DNA of 64,000 bases from Spirulina major PCC 6313 (GCF_001890765.1 NZ_KV878783.1:249028-313027); one strand, 5' to 3'. Counted from the stretch's first letter, positions 9,430 to 18,309 are shown. Made by a program: numbers and translations. Notes: generated by a model from the sequence alone, not told the origin.

Positions 9430-10452
9430 TTATTGTTCCGTGGATTGGTACGCTACGGGTTGGGGGGTTCCCCCCTGAGTCAGGGATTGACTGAGGGCGG
9501 TTAGGGTGGCAACCAACTGCTGCGCCATTTGGCCAGAGGCGGCGGGGTCGGGGGTTTGGGTGTGGATGCTGTTGAGGAAGCGATCGCACACCATCGCCAA
9601 CGGTTCACCGGGGAGCACAGGAACGCTCTCCGTAGCCAGATCCAAGGGCGGAAACTGAGCAGCAGCCGGCCCCACATGACCCCGCTGCACGATTAACGGC
9701 TGCTCCCGCTGCATCTCATCAAAAATGAGGACACCGCGATCGCCCACCAACACCGACCGCCGCTGCTTATCCGGATTCGCCCAACAAAACTGTAACTGCA
9801 CTCTTACCCCCGTGGGATAGGTTAAGGTCGCCCACACCTGATCCCAGATTCCCGGCTGTAGCCAACCCTGACCCACCCCCTGCACGACTTCCGGCCGTTG
9901 CCCCAGCCAATGGTTAAAAATCGCCAGATCATGAATCGCTAAATCCCACAACACATCCACATCCTGCCGCACGGGCCCTAAATGGGTTCGCGCCCCATAA
10001 CCATAACGTAGTGTCCCTAACTGCTGCGATCGCACCACCTCCCCCCCCGCCAACACCGCCGGATTAAAAAGATAAGTATGGTCAATAAATAACTGCTTGC
10101 CCTGGCGTTGGGCGAGGGCGATCAGGGTCGCGCAGTCCTGGGGGTCAAGGGTGAGGGGCTTTTCTGCGAGGACATGGTAGCCCCGTTGAAGGGCGGTGGT
10201 AATTAGGGCGTAATGGGTCGTGGCGGGTGTGGCGATCGCCACAGCATCCAGCGTTACATGATCCGGCAGATCCTCCCAACGATCCACAAGCCACAGGTTT
10301 CCATCGAGATTAAACGCAGCTTGACAAGCCTCCCGGTGTTCCCGGTGGGGATCAATCACCGCCACCAGATGGGCATCGGGATGGTGGGCAAAGGTGCGAA
10401 TAAAATGGCGACCCCAGCGGCCAGCCCCGAAAACAGCGATCGCAATAGACAT
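9430..10452 (-). CDS. Gfo/Idh/MocA family NAD(P)-dependent oxidoreductase
   Basis: 340 residues. The N-terminal Rossmann fold begins immediately (AIAVFGAGRWGRHFIRTF), followed by the family's EKP element (LAEKPLTLD, about 95-103), where the Lys is catalytic, and the C-terminal alpha/beta domain with LWDLAIHDL near the active site. Such enzymes oxidise or reduce sugars, inositols and sugar-nucleotide derivatives; the substrate cannot be told. I chose the internal Met (ATG at 10450-10452) over a start 126 bp further out because it is preceded by GGAGGAGAG at good distance and begins exactly at the fold. The PAS-EAL gene follows after 27 bp. Confidence 0.85.
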   Translation of the reverse strand: MSIAIAVFGAGRWGRHFIRTFAHHPDAHLVAVIDPHREHREACQAAFNLDGNLWLVDRWEDLPDHVTLDAVAIATPATTHYALITTALQRGYHVLAEKPLTLDPQDCATLIALAQRQGKQLFIDHTYLFNPAVLAGGEVVRSQQLGTLRYGYGARTHLGPVRQDVDVLWDLAIHDLAIFNHWLGQRPEVVQGVGQGWLQPGIWDQVWATLTYPTGVRVQLQFCWANPDKQRRSVLVGDRGVLIFDEMQREQPLIVQRGHVGPAAAQFPPLDLATESVPVLPGEPLAMVCDRFLNSIHTQTPDPAASGQMAQQLVATLTALSQSLTQGGTPQPVAYQSTEQ

Positions 10453-10562
10453 CTCTCCTCCTGCATTCCCAACAATCTGGCTAGGCAAATCTTGAAACCC
10501 CGCAATGATCACCCCCCTAGGGGCTTCACTCTCCCCTACGCTATCATCATCGAGGTTAGCCC

Positions 10563-10694
10563 ATGGAACCCAGCACAATCATGGATTCTGAATTCCTGTC
10601 CCCCGCCACCCCCTGGCTCGATCAACTGGCGATGCTCGCCTATCTCGGCTTTGCGGTAGTGATTGCTTGGCAAGTGTTTACCCGGTCGAAGTGA
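10563..10694 (+). CDS. Small single-helix membrane protein, 43 aa (NdhP-like candidate)
   Basis: Not in any longer frame. It starts at an ATG preceded by GAGG about 7 bases upstream and reads MEPSTIMDSEFLSPATPWLD, then one hydrophobic helix (about 22-39, with LAYLGFAVVIAWQVF) and a basic end TRSK. Length, single helix and charge pattern match the tiny subunits found in photosynthetic complexes. The size would fit NdhP of the NDH-1L complex, but I am not certain of the sequence match, so no symbol is given. It faces away from the Gfo/Idh gene with 110 bp between the two starts. Confidence 0.5.
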   Translation: MEPSTIMDSEFLSPATPWLDQLAMLAYLGFAVVIAWQVFTRSK

Positions 10695-10718
10695 GCCGCT
10701 AAAATGATAATTTACCGT

Positions 10719-10783
10719 GGGGTGAGTTAGGCGGCTTAAACTACCGCCATCACTGCAATTCAGCAATCCACCGTAACCCACCG
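10719..10783. repeat. Dispersed repeat, family 2 (copy 1)
   Basis: About 65 bp beginning GGGTGAGTTAGGCGG and ending CCGTAACCCACC, so the two ends are imperfect inverted copies. A second copy is at 28690-28755. The arrangement is like a small non-autonomous palindromic element. Confidence 0.6.
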
Positions 10784-10859
10784 CTTAACCTGTGTCGGAA
10801 CACAAGCAGCGGGCAAGATGCCCACACTCCTTAAATCCTTCGCTATGACTGGAGTGGGA

Positions 10860-11109
10860 GCGTCTCGCTCCCTAGCTGTTCAATCGCGTCTCACTCCCTA
10901 GCTGTTCAATCGCGTCTCACTCCCTAGCTGTTCAATCGCGTCTCACTTCCTAGCTGTTCAATCGCGTCTCACTCCCTAGCTGTTCAATCGTGTCTCGCTC
11001 CCTAGCTGTTCAATCGCGTCTCACTCCCTAGCTGTTCAATCGCGTCTCACTCCCTAGCTGTTCAATCGCGTCTCGCTCCCTAGCTGTTCAATCGCGTCTC
11101 GCTCCCTAG
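10860..11109. repeat. Tandem array, 26-bp unit, about 9.6 copies
   Basis: Nine complete units and a 16-base partial of GCGTCTCACTCC followed by CTAGCTGTTCAATC, in perfect register every 26 bp (unit starts at 10860, 10886, 10912 and so on to 11094). Units differ only by A/G in CTCAC/CTCGC and a few single changes. There are no spacers, so it is not a CRISPR. A hairpin GGGAGCG-tct-CGCTCCC straddles its left edge. No open frame makes sense of it and 26 is not a multiple of three. Confidence 0.95.
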
Positions 11110-11598
11110 TGTTGTTGATCGATCCCCCAGCAGGAGAACCTCGCCCCACAGACCATCAAACCGGCAGGAACCTAATCGGTGAATCTGTCAATGTAACGAT
11201 TTACAACGTTACCTAATCCTGACACAAATGCCCCGATTCTTCGCCCTGATCCCCACCAATCCGATGGGCAATAACACTCCCAACATTCCGTGTAGTCTTG
11301 TTTTGGTGCGATTTCAATCGTCACGAAACACAATGTAAAAAAAATCATCAGTTCGTTAAGAAATTGATAAATTTTCCAGCATTGTTTATCTTTGCGCTTC
11401 ACTAGAGAAAAGCACGACGCGGCAGAATCCCTCACGTTATAGACATTCAGCGATCGCGATCTGGCTACCCACGACGCTCATCATTATCCCTAAAAATCTT
11501 GCTGCAACCCTTGGCCCATCAGGCATTTTTTGACTTCTCTCCGATCAGCCATGCACGATCCTGCACCCTTAACTTTTTTGCTGGCGAGTCACAACGGC
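11110..11598. other. Intergenic, nothing recognised
   Basis: About 490 bp between the tandem array and the inverted-repeat element. I see no convincing coding frame, tRNA or strong hairpin. Parts are AT-rich (around 11330-11400). Confidence 0.5.
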
Positions 11599-11695
11599 TT
11601 ACCGCTTGTTCAGAAATCATCATGCACAGATTCAGAAGCCCCTCGCCCCATGGGAGAGGGGTTTGGGGTGAGGGTAATGCGTGAACAAGCGGTAA
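11599..11695. repeat. MITE-like element with 14-bp perfect terminal inverted repeats
   Basis: The ends TTACCGCTTGTTCA (11599-11612) and TGAACAAGCGGTAA (11682-11695) are exact inverted copies, 97 bp outer to outer. Inside is a hairpin-forming CCCTCGCCCCATGGGAGAGG segment related to the repeat at 44574-44606. It has no coding capacity and is probably mobilised in trans or is a fossil. Confidence 0.7.
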
Positions 11696-11820
11696 TCATG
11701 CAGAATCAGCCCCAACGTTGTCCCACTATTTTTAATACGTTGATCAATTCACCCTAGGGTTTAACCCTGCTGCTCTCTTTGCACCTTATTTTCCTTCTTT
11801 GATCTCAGCTTAATCCTTTT

Positions 11821-14373
11821 ATGACTACCCAATTAATGTCTGATTCCTCTTCCACCCAAGCCACCGAAACACAGAATGCCGTGGCCACGGGAGTTTATAT
11901 CACCATTCACGGACATTTTTATCAACCGCCCCGCGAAAATCCCTATTTAAATGTTATTGAACGTCAGCCCAGTGCCTACCCATTCCATGATTGGAATGAG
12001 CGCATTTTATATGAATGCTATCGCCCCAATGTGTTCTCACGGATTTTGAACCATCAGGGGGAAGTGGTCAGTATTGTTAATAACTTTGAATATATGAGTT
12101 TCAATGTGGGGCCGACCTTGATGTCGTGGTTGGCAAAACATGATGAGGAAGTGTATCAGGGGATTATTGAGGCCGATCGCAAGAGTGCAGAACGGTTAAA
12201 CGGCCATGGCAATGCGATCGCCCAAGTCTTTAACCACATCATCATGCCCCTCGCCAATGAGCGAGATAAATACACCCAAATTCGCTGGGGCAAAGCGGAT
12301 TTTCGGGCCCATTTTGGCCGTGACCCCGAAGGGATGTGGCTCGCCGAAACAGCGGTGGACTATCCCACCCTCGAAGCCCTGGCCAACGAGGATATTCGCT
12401 TCATTATTCTCGCCCCCTCCCAGGCCGAACGCTGCCGTCCGATTCCCACGGACAACAACCCTGATCCGGATTGGTTGGCCGTGGGTGGCGGTCAAGTTGA
12501 CCCGACGCGCCCCTATCGCTGTTTTCTGCCCAACGGCAAGCACATTGATATCTTTTTCTACGATGGCCCGATCTCGAAAGGCATGGGCTTTGATGATGTG
12601 CTGAGTAGTTCGCAAAATCTCGCCGATCGCTTTGGTCAGGCGGTGCGCATTGACGATCGCCCCTCCCAATTGATTTGCGTGGCCACCGACGGCGAAACCT
12701 TTGGCCACCACAAAGGCGGCACGGAAAAATGCCTCAGCTATGCTTTTACCCAAGAGTTTGCCCAGCGTCAATGGCAGGTGACCAATGTGGCCCATTATCT
12801 GAGCATTTGCCCGCCGACCTGGGAAGTGGTGCTCAAGCCGGTGACGGCCTGGAGTTGTATGCATGGGGTGGATCGCTGGCAGAGCGATTGCGGCTGTGGA
12901 GGCGGTGGCACTTGGCAGCAAAAATGGCGGCGACCGTTGCGGGATAGTTTGAATTGGCTGCGCGATCGCCTCGCGGACGTTTACGAAACCCACGCCCGAA
13001 AATACCTCCATGATCCCTGGCTCGCACGGGATGAATATATTCAGGTGATGCACAATCGCACCCCGGAAAATACGGTGCATTTTCTCTACCGCCATCAACA
13101 GCACCCCCTCACGGAGTCTGAACAGGTGGACACCCTCTGTCTGTTGGAAATGCAACACCAGGCGTTATTGATGTTCACCAGTTGTGGCTGGTTCTTTGAT
13201 GAATTGTCGCGGCCCGAAGGGGTGCAGATTTTGCGCTATGCGGCGCGGGCGATTGAATTGGCCGGAGAGGTGGCAGGGATTCAGCTTGAGGCGGAATTCC
13301 GCGATCGCCTCCGCGCCGCCCCAAGCAATGTGGAACAGTTCCGCGATGGAGGACGGGTCTATGATGAGTTAGTGGTCTCCTCCCGGATTACCTTTGAACG
13401 AGTGGCGGCCCATTATGCGATCACCTCCCTCTTTAGCCGCTACAACACCGAAGATCGCGTCTATTGCTACGAAGCCACCCAACTGGAATACGCCAAGCAA
13501 CGGATCGGGACGCAAACCCTCGCCTTGGGTCATTTGCAACTGGTGTCAGAAATTACCCGCGAATGCAAGGAGTTTACCTTTGCGGTGCTGCACCTCGGCG
13601 GCTGGGATTTCCACTGCTGTATTCAGCCCTTTATCGGTCGTCTGGCCTACGCTCAACTCAAAGAAACTCTGTTTAATTCGATTCAGCAGGCCAGCGTGTC
13701 GCAGACCATGTTTAGCATGATGCGGGTGTTTGGCGATCGCATCTTTAGCCTCGAAACCCTCTTCGCCGAAGAACGTCAATGGATCATCCAAAAAATCGCC
13801 GACAAGAGCAAAACCACCCTCAACCAACTCTATAGCCAAGCCTACCGCGACAATTACAGCATTGTCCGCGCCTTCCACCGGGAAGAATTGCCCGTCCCCC
13901 AAGAACTCCAGGTAGCAGCAGATATTGCCCTGTCCCACCGCTGCTTACAACTGCTCAGTGAGTTGGACACTTGCGAGGATTGCACCGAAAAAGAAAGCCT
14001 CTTAGCAGAGCTAGACAGCACGGTGACTGAAGCCCACAGTATGCGCAGCACCCTCACCCTACCGGGGGCAAAGCAACTGCTAGAAGCCCTGATTTTACGG
14101 TCATTACAGGCGCTCTTGTTTAGTAATGCGTCGGACTCGGTGATCGAAGATCAACACCACATTGCCAAGCTGATCGATGTGGGCGATCGCCTTGAGGTGG
14201 GGCTGTCCCTCGATCGGGCTCAGGAACTGTATTTCCGCTGCTTCCACGAGGTGATCGTGCCCCAATGTGTGGAAACCGAATCCGGCTTAACCTGTCCCTG
14301 GGATGATTCCCAAATGCCGCTGCTGCTCGATCTCGGTAAACGTTTAGCGGTGGATGTTTCGACGCTGCTCTAA
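11821..14373 (+). CDS. GH57-family glycosidase with DUF3536 domain
   Basis: 850 residues. After about 25 variable residues comes the GH57 N-terminal signature YITIHGHFYQPPRENPYLN, then the (beta/alpha)7-barrel with IWE-like EGMWLAETAVD and the conserved CVATDGETFGHHKGG stretch carrying the predicted catalytic Asp. The DUF3536 C-terminal half follows (from about 420). GH57 enzymes act on alpha-glucans and related alpha-glycosides by a retaining mechanism, and members of this group are widespread in cyanobacteria, so a role in storage glucan or maltooligosaccharide metabolism is inferred, not shown. No signal peptide is visible, so it is probably cytoplasmic. No strong ribosome-binding site is seen before the ATG. 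It converges on the GT4 gene. Confidence 0.85.
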   Translation: MTTQLMSDSSSTQATETQNAVATGVYITIHGHFYQPPRENPYLNVIERQPSAYPFHDWNERILYECYRPNVFSRILNHQGEVVSIVNNFEYMSFNVGPTLMSWLAKHDEEVYQGIIEADRKSAERLNGHGNAIAQVFNHIIMPLANERDKYTQIRWGKADFRAHFGRDPEGMWLAETAVDYPTLEALANEDIRFIILAPSQAERCRPIPTDNNPDPDWLAVGGGQVDPTRPYRCFLPNGKHIDIFFYDGPISKGMGFDDVLSSSQNLADRFGQAVRIDDRPSQLICVATDGETFGHHKGGTEKCLSYAFTQEFAQRQWQVTNVAHYLSICPPTWEVVLKPVTAWSCMHGVDRWQSDCGCGGGGTWQQKWRRPLRDSLNWLRDRLADVYETHARKYLHDPWLARDEYIQVMHNRTPENTVHFLYRHQQHPLTESEQVDTLCLLEMQHQALLMFTSCGWFFDELSRPEGVQILRYAARAIELAGEVAGIQLEAEFRDRLRAAPSNVEQFRDGGRVYDELVVSSRITFERVAAHYAITSLFSRYNTEDRVYCYEATQLEYAKQRIGTQTLALGHLQLVSEITRECKEFTFAVLHLGGWDFHCCIQPFIGRLAYAQLKETLFNSIQQASVSQTMFSMMRVFGDRIFSLETLFAEERQWIIQKIADKSKTTLNQLYSQAYRDNYSIVRAFHREELPVPQELQVAADIALSHRCLQLLSELDTCEDCTEKESLLAELDSTVTEAHSMRSTLTLPGAKQLLEALILRSLQALLFSNASDSVIEDQHHIAKLIDVGDRLEVGLSLDRAQELYFRCFHEVIVPQCVETESGLTCPWDDSQMPLLLDLGKRLAVDVSTLL

Positions 14374-14408
14374 GCATTGAAGGATCGCAGAGCCACCCAA
14401 TCGAATCA

Positions 14409-14437
14409 TCAGCGATCGGATCGGCGGCGATCGCTGA
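14409..14437. terminator. HIP1-containing hairpin between convergent genes
   Basis: TCAGCGATCG and CGATCGCTGA form a perfect 10-bp stem with a 9-base loop, 36 bp after the GH57 stop and 92 bp before the end of the GT4 gene. There is no T-run, so it may work as a weak, two-way terminator or an mRNA-stabilising end. Confidence 0.5.
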
Positions 14438-14528
14438 CGTTCTCACCCTTCAACCGGATGGGTCGAATTCACCCGTTGATCAATCGGGGGGAATTTAGGC
14501 AGAGACGGAAGTCTACCCCACTGGATTT

Positions 14529-15686
14529 CTAGATTTCGAGGATCTGATAAGTCATTTCTACAAAGGCTTGGGCGGCGGTTCGGGGGGTGTAGGGTGCGAT
14601 GATTTGGCGCGATCGCTCCCCCATCGCCCCTAACTGTTCTGGGTGATCCAAACAATAGGCCATCTGAGCCGCTAATTCTAAGGAATCATGGGGATCGAAC
14701 CGAAACCCGTTTTCACCCATCTGTACAAGCTCACACACCGCCGCCCCCGTAGAACATAACACCGGTTTCCCAAAAGCCATCGCCTCTGACACCACCATCC
14801 CCCATCCATCTTCATAGGCGGGAAAAACAAACACATCCGCCTGCTGCAAGTATGATCCGAGGTGCTCCGGGGCGACCCCACCCTGCCAATAAATCTGGGC
14901 AGCCATCCCGTTTTGAACCACAAGTTGCTCCAGTTCGGGCCGCTGCTTACCCGTCCCAATAATCGAGACGGCGTAATGGGTGTAGCCGCCCCGCTGCAAG
15001 AGTAAGCAAGCATTAATCAGGGTGATTAAGCCCTGGCGCGGGATAATCTGGCCCACATAGAGAAAAATGGGCCGGGCCATGGTGCGCGGTAGCGGGGGCG
15101 CGATCGCCGTAGCCGATCCAGCCCTAACCTGGATGCTGAGATGGGGAACAAGATAGATCCGTTGCCGAATTTTAGTGATCGGATAGTTCAGCACATCAAT
15201 AAAGTATTGGCGGCCCAGTTGACTATTGACAATCACACTATCAACACCGATCAGCATCAGTTGGCGCATCAGCGTGCGCCACTGCATCAGCCGAAAATCA
15301 CGACGGGGAGCATTCCCACCCTGGATCAACACCACGCGCCATCGCCCCACCCGTTTCAGCACAATCACCAAAACCGTCCAGAGCGAAAACCCTTGGGAAT
15401 ACACCACATCGGGCTTAAACGCTAACAAACGCGTCATGATTTGGAGTGTAACCCACAGACGATGGCGGCGATATCGAAGCGGCAGGGCGTTGATGGTGAG
15501 CGATGACGGATCATCCACCACCTCGATCCGGTCTGCCCCCGGCTGAGTCGAGTCATAACTCGAATCTACGTGCCCCGTATAGAACACCGCGTCAGGAATA
15601 TACTCAATAAAATGGGATAGAACAAACTGCCAAGATGCGCCACGCTGAATTGCAGGCACGAGCCAAGCCACACGCGGATTCAGCAT
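14529..15686 (-). CDS. Glycosyltransferase, GT4 family (GT-B fold)
   Basis: 385 residues. N-terminal acceptor half (1-190) and C-terminal donor half beginning PIFLYVGQIIPRQGL, with FVFPAYEDGWGMVVSEAMAF near 285-305, the region of the family's paired acidic residues that hold the nucleotide sugar. Retaining GT4 enzymes build lipopolysaccharide, exopolysaccharide and glycolipids at the cytoplasmic face of the membrane; donor and acceptor cannot be told here. It is a single gene running leftwards, with a probable 6S RNA gene upstream on the other strand. No polysaccharide export genes adjoin it. Confidence 0.85.
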   Translation of the reverse strand: MLNPRVAWLVPAIQRGASWQFVLSHFIEYIPDAVFYTGHVDSSYDSTQPGADRIEVVDDPSSLTINALPLRYRRHRLWVTLQIMTRLLAFKPDVVYSQGFSLWTVLVIVLKRVGRWRVVLIQGGNAPRRDFRLMQWRTLMRQLMLIGVDSVIVNSQLGRQYFIDVLNYPITKIRQRIYLVPHLSIQVRAGSATAIAPPLPRTMARPIFLYVGQIIPRQGLITLINACLLLQRGGYTHYAVSIIGTGKQRPELEQLVVQNGMAAQIYWQGGVAPEHLGSYLQQADVFVFPAYEDGWGMVVSEAMAFGKPVLCSTGAAVCELVQMGENGFRFDPHDSLELAAQMAYCLDHPEQLGAMGERSRQIIAPYTPRTAAQAFVEMTYQILEI

Positions 15687-15834
15687 GAATAAGCTTTTGA
15701 TTCATTAATTTTGTCCAAGAATATCACAGGGGAGTTGGGTGCGATCGCCCATCCTCCCCCACACAAAACTCCCCAACCACAGGGGCTGAGGAGCTTTATT
15801 CATTGGGATGCGTTGCATGGAAGATAATTCCAAA

Positions 15835-16031
15835 ACTATAGGTCTCTTCAGCCAGTGAGTACGGTGTTTCTGGGCTGAACCCACTCCCTGAGATTCCAGG
15901 GCCTTACAAATAATCCGATTTAGAGAAGCAACCGGAAGTGTTGCCGTACTAACCTTGGTGGCCTATTCGCAGCTACGACCGGGTTATCTCCGGTCACTCC
16001 CCCACCTCGGCGGATGCCAGGTGGGGGTCAT
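15835..16031 (+). ncRNA. ssaA: Probable 6S RNA (cyanobacterial type)
   Basis: A 450-bp non-coding gap holds about 197 bases rich in nested pairing: GCAAC-cggaagt-GTTGC, GACCGG-gttatct-CCGGTC and a perfect 9-bp terminal stem CCCCCACCT / AGGTGGGGG around CGGCGGATGCC. The segments around ACCCACTCCCTGAG and CCTCGGCGGATGCC resemble the 5' and 3' arms of 6S RNA, the open-promoter mimic that binds RNA polymerase holoenzyme. A GATAAT -10 box ends at 15828, placing the start near 15835 and giving the usual 6S length. The family call is by remembered pattern and length, so moderate confidence; the ends are approximate. Confidence 0.55.
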
Positions 16032-16059
16032 TGAATCAACTAACGAACCCAAAATCAGA

Positions 16060-16116
16060 TATAGCAATCCGATTTGATGAGGAGACAAGATCTCCGATTG
16101 ATTTAGGATCGCTATA
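16060..16116. repeat. 57-bp imperfect palindromic repeat
   Basis: TATAGCAATCC at the left pairs with GGATCGCTATA at the right (one mismatch), and an inner GGAGA-caaga-TCTCC stem sits between. It lies just behind the rps1 stop and could act as the rps1 3' end on the minus strand. Confidence 0.55.
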
Positions 16117-16135
16117 GCTAGGACAGCGAGGCTAT

Positions 16136-17134
16136 TTATTCTTCCTCATTGCCTGCGGCTGAATCCACCGCCACTGTTTCCATCACTTCGGGTTCATCAT
16201 CCACTAATACCTCATCCGCATCACCTTGCTGTTGTTGCAGCAGTTTTTGGCGATACTTTTCGGCCATCTCATCAGCCTTCTCAAAGACTAAATCACGGTT
16301 TTTGAGCATATCACCCGGTTCCGGTTCGAGTTGCTTCGTGGACAGAGAAATCCGTCCCCGTTCAGCATCCAGGTCAATGATCATCACCTTCAGTTCATCA
16401 TTCACCGCAAAGACACTGTGGGGCGTGTCAATGTGGTCATGGGAAATTTCCGAAATGTGGAGCAAGCCACTAACCCCACCAATATCAATGAAGGCCCCAT
16501 AAGGTTTGATGCCGCGCACCATACCGGTGACCACTTCACCCACTTGCAGACCATTCATCTTCCGTTCCACCAGGGCGCGGCGATGGCTGAGGACAAGACG
16601 GTTCCGATCTTCATCCACTTCTAAGAATTTCAGCGGCAGATCTTGACCCACCAAGTCTTCTTTGGCTTGACGAGTGCTGATGTGAGAACCGGGAATAAAG
16701 CCGCGCAAGCCTTCGATCCGCACCAAAGCCCCGCCTCGGTTGGTGGCGAAAACATTAGATCGAACGGTAGCATCCTCAGCTTGTAACTGACGAACCCGTT
16801 CCCAAGCCCGCAGATATTCAATCCGACGAATGGACAGGGTTAACTGACCATCTTCATTCTCATCAGTCAGAATAAAGAACTCTCGCGTTTCATCCGGTTG
16901 TAGCACTTCACTGGGATCATCGACGCGGTTGATCGACATCTCTTGAATGGGAATATAGGCGGCGGTTTTAGCGCCAATGTCGATTAATGCACCTCTGGGT
17001 TCCATGCTAAACACTGTCCCCGGTACGATATCTCCTGGGCTGAAATGATAATCGTACTGATCGAGCAGTGCGGCAAAATCTTCGTGCGTAAAACCAATGT
17101 CTTTGTTACTAGCGGTGTTCTTCTGACTGACCAT
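16136..17134 (-). CDS. rps1: 30S ribosomal protein S1
   Basis: 332 residues with three S1 (OB-fold) RNA-binding repeats at about 34-103, 117-185 and 198-267: PGDIVPGTVFSMEPRGALIDIG, then a divergent copy, then VGEVVTGMVRGIKPYGAFID. An acidic, Gln-rich tail follows. Length is normal for cyanobacterial and plastid S1, which is shorter than the six-repeat enterobacterial protein. It brings mRNA to the 30S subunit. It lies downstream of nrdR on the same strand, with a long leader of more than 300 bp between them. Confidence 0.96.
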   Translation of the reverse strand: MVSQKNTASNKDIGFTHEDFAALLDQYDYHFSPGDIVPGTVFSMEPRGALIDIGAKTAAYIPIQEMSINRVDDPSEVLQPDETREFFILTDENEDGQLTLSIRRIEYLRAWERVRQLQAEDATVRSNVFATNRGGALVRIEGLRGFIPGSHISTRQAKEDLVGQDLPLKFLEVDEDRNRLVLSHRRALVERKMNGLQVGEVVTGMVRGIKPYGAFIDIGGVSGLLHISEISHDHIDTPHSVFAVNDELKVMIIDLDAERGRISLSTKQLEPEPGDMLKNRDLVFEKADEMAEKYRQKLLQQQQGDADEVLVDDEPEVMETVAVDSAAGNEEE

Positions 17135-17499
17135 GTGTGTTAGTGTGTCCTAGCTTTTAACTCCGTGACGTTTCAATGCGACGGAATCACGATTGACATA
17201 TTCCCCTGCGATCAACGGCATGGGATTTTGGGATGCTGGTGCAAGACGTGGATAAACCCGTCTGGTTTGTCTCTCCCCCTCGACGATGCCCCGCCGAGTT
17301 GAAGGCGTTATTGCCGTCTAGAATACGTTGGGATTGAAGCTTCTGTATGCTCAAGTTGGGCCCGATCATACAGGAGTTGATACTTCAACTCCGAGTGTAT
17401 CATTTTCTTGCAAATGCACAGGATTTATATTTTAGCCCAATCGGGACATTTCGATCCAATGATGATGGTGAAATTAGGGGCTGAATGAACTGCAATGGC
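17135..17499 (-). promoter_or_regulatory. Long rps1 leader / nrdR 3' region
   Basis: 365 bp without a gene between the nrdR stop and the rps1 start. It contains the hairpin at 17373-17392 and otherwise nothing I recognise. A regulated leader for the S1 gene is plausible because ribosomal proteins often control their own mRNA, but no known motif is seen. Confidence 0.35.
17373..17392 (-). terminator. Hairpin downstream of nrdR
   Basis: GGAGTTGA-tact-TCAACTCC, a perfect 8-bp stem with a four-base loop, about 108 bp past the nrdR stop. There is no clear T-run on the minus strand, so termination is only likely. Confidence 0.4.
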
Positions 17500-18006
17500 T
17501 CAATGAGGGGTAAGGGGGGATGGGGTTTTAAGCCGCTGGGTATCTTGTTCGGCTGGGTGAATCTGGAGATGGCTGAGGGTGTCGATAAAGTCTTGAATGC
17601 CGGTGAATTGGCGATAGACGGAGGCAAAGCGCACGTAGGCAACTTCGTTTTCGTGGCGGAGGGTGGAGAGGACGAGGTCACCGATTTCGGCGCTGGTGGC
17701 TTCGCGGCGGCTGCGTTGTTGGAGTTGGCTTTCAAGATCATCAACGATCGCTTCGAGGCGATCGTGGGACATGCCGGTTTTTTCGCAGGCTCGGACAATG
17801 CCCCGCAAGAGCTTTGAGTGGTCAAAGAGTTCCCGATGGCCATCCCGTTTAATCACTGTGATCGGGACGAATTCGATCCGTTCGTAGGTGGTGAAACGGT
17901 GCTTGCAATCCATACATTCTCGCCGTCGTCGAATGCTTTTCTCGCTGTCGGTGGAGCGGGATTCGAGGACACGGCTTTCAGTGTGCTGGCAGTGGGGACA
18001 TTGCAT
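17500..18006 (-). CDS. nrdR: Transcriptional repressor NrdR
   Basis: 168 residues. An N-terminal zinc ribbon with C3, C6, C31 and C34 (MQCPHC ... ECMDC) is followed by an ATP-cone (about 49-139, from [15 protein letters not shown]). NrdR senses ATP/dATP and represses ribonucleotide reductase genes by binding NrdR boxes. I chose the ATG at 18004-18006 rather than an upstream frame extension of 66 residues because the zinc ribbon must start at the N-terminus. psbT lies about 200 bp upstream on the same strand. The C-terminal 20 residues are a disordered, Pro-rich tail. Confidence 0.95.
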   Translation of the reverse strand: MQCPHCQHTESRVLESRSTDSEKSIRRRRECMDCKHRFTTYERIEFVPITVIKRDGHRELFDHSKLLRGIVRACEKTGMSHDRLEAIVDDLESQLQQRSRREATSAEIGDLVLSTLRHENEVAYVRFASVYRQFTGIQDFIDTLSHLQIHPAEQDTQRLKTPSPLTPH

Positions 18007-18213
18007 GGTGCTTGGGGTATCCCTGATCTTGAACACACACAACCACAGTAGGCTTTCACTTCCGGTTAGGAAAGCAGGGGCATACTGTGGTGTTGGGTCG
18101 TGTGTTGATTTGCAAAACAGTGGATAACAAGAGAGGTTATCTAGGGTTGAGCGATCGCATGAATTCAGTACAGTGATTGAGGAACTGAATCCTGATTCGA
18201 TCAATTTTGGGGG

Positions 18214-18309
18214 TTATTTCTCAATTTTGGGGGGTTCACGGAAGGCGATCGCAAAGAACAACACGCCGATCATAGCCGCAAGAACCAAGATATATGCTAC
18301 GCTTTCCAT
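18214..18309 (-). CDS. psbT: Photosystem II protein T
   Basis: 31 residues, the usual length: MESVAYILVLAAMIGVLFFA, then IAFREPPKIEK. PsbT is a single-helix subunit at the photosystem II dimer interface, near D1 and CP47, and helps repair of the acceptor side. It lies downstream of psbB on the same strand, the conserved psbB-psbT order, but two hairpin elements stand between them. The helix codons include a HIP1 octamer. Confidence 0.96.
   Translation of the reverse strand: MESVAYILVLAAMIGVLFFAIAFREPPKIEK

Noticed and set aside
10860-11109. Possible CRISPR array
   Set aside because: Units of 26 bp are contiguous, with no spacers, and no cas genes are near.
11499-11757. Two overlapping open frames of 61 and 75 residues
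   Set aside because: They run through the inverted-repeat element and have no coding signature.
12196-13158. 320-residue open frame on the - strand
   Set aside because: It is a shadow of the GH57 gene, which has clear motifs in its own frame.
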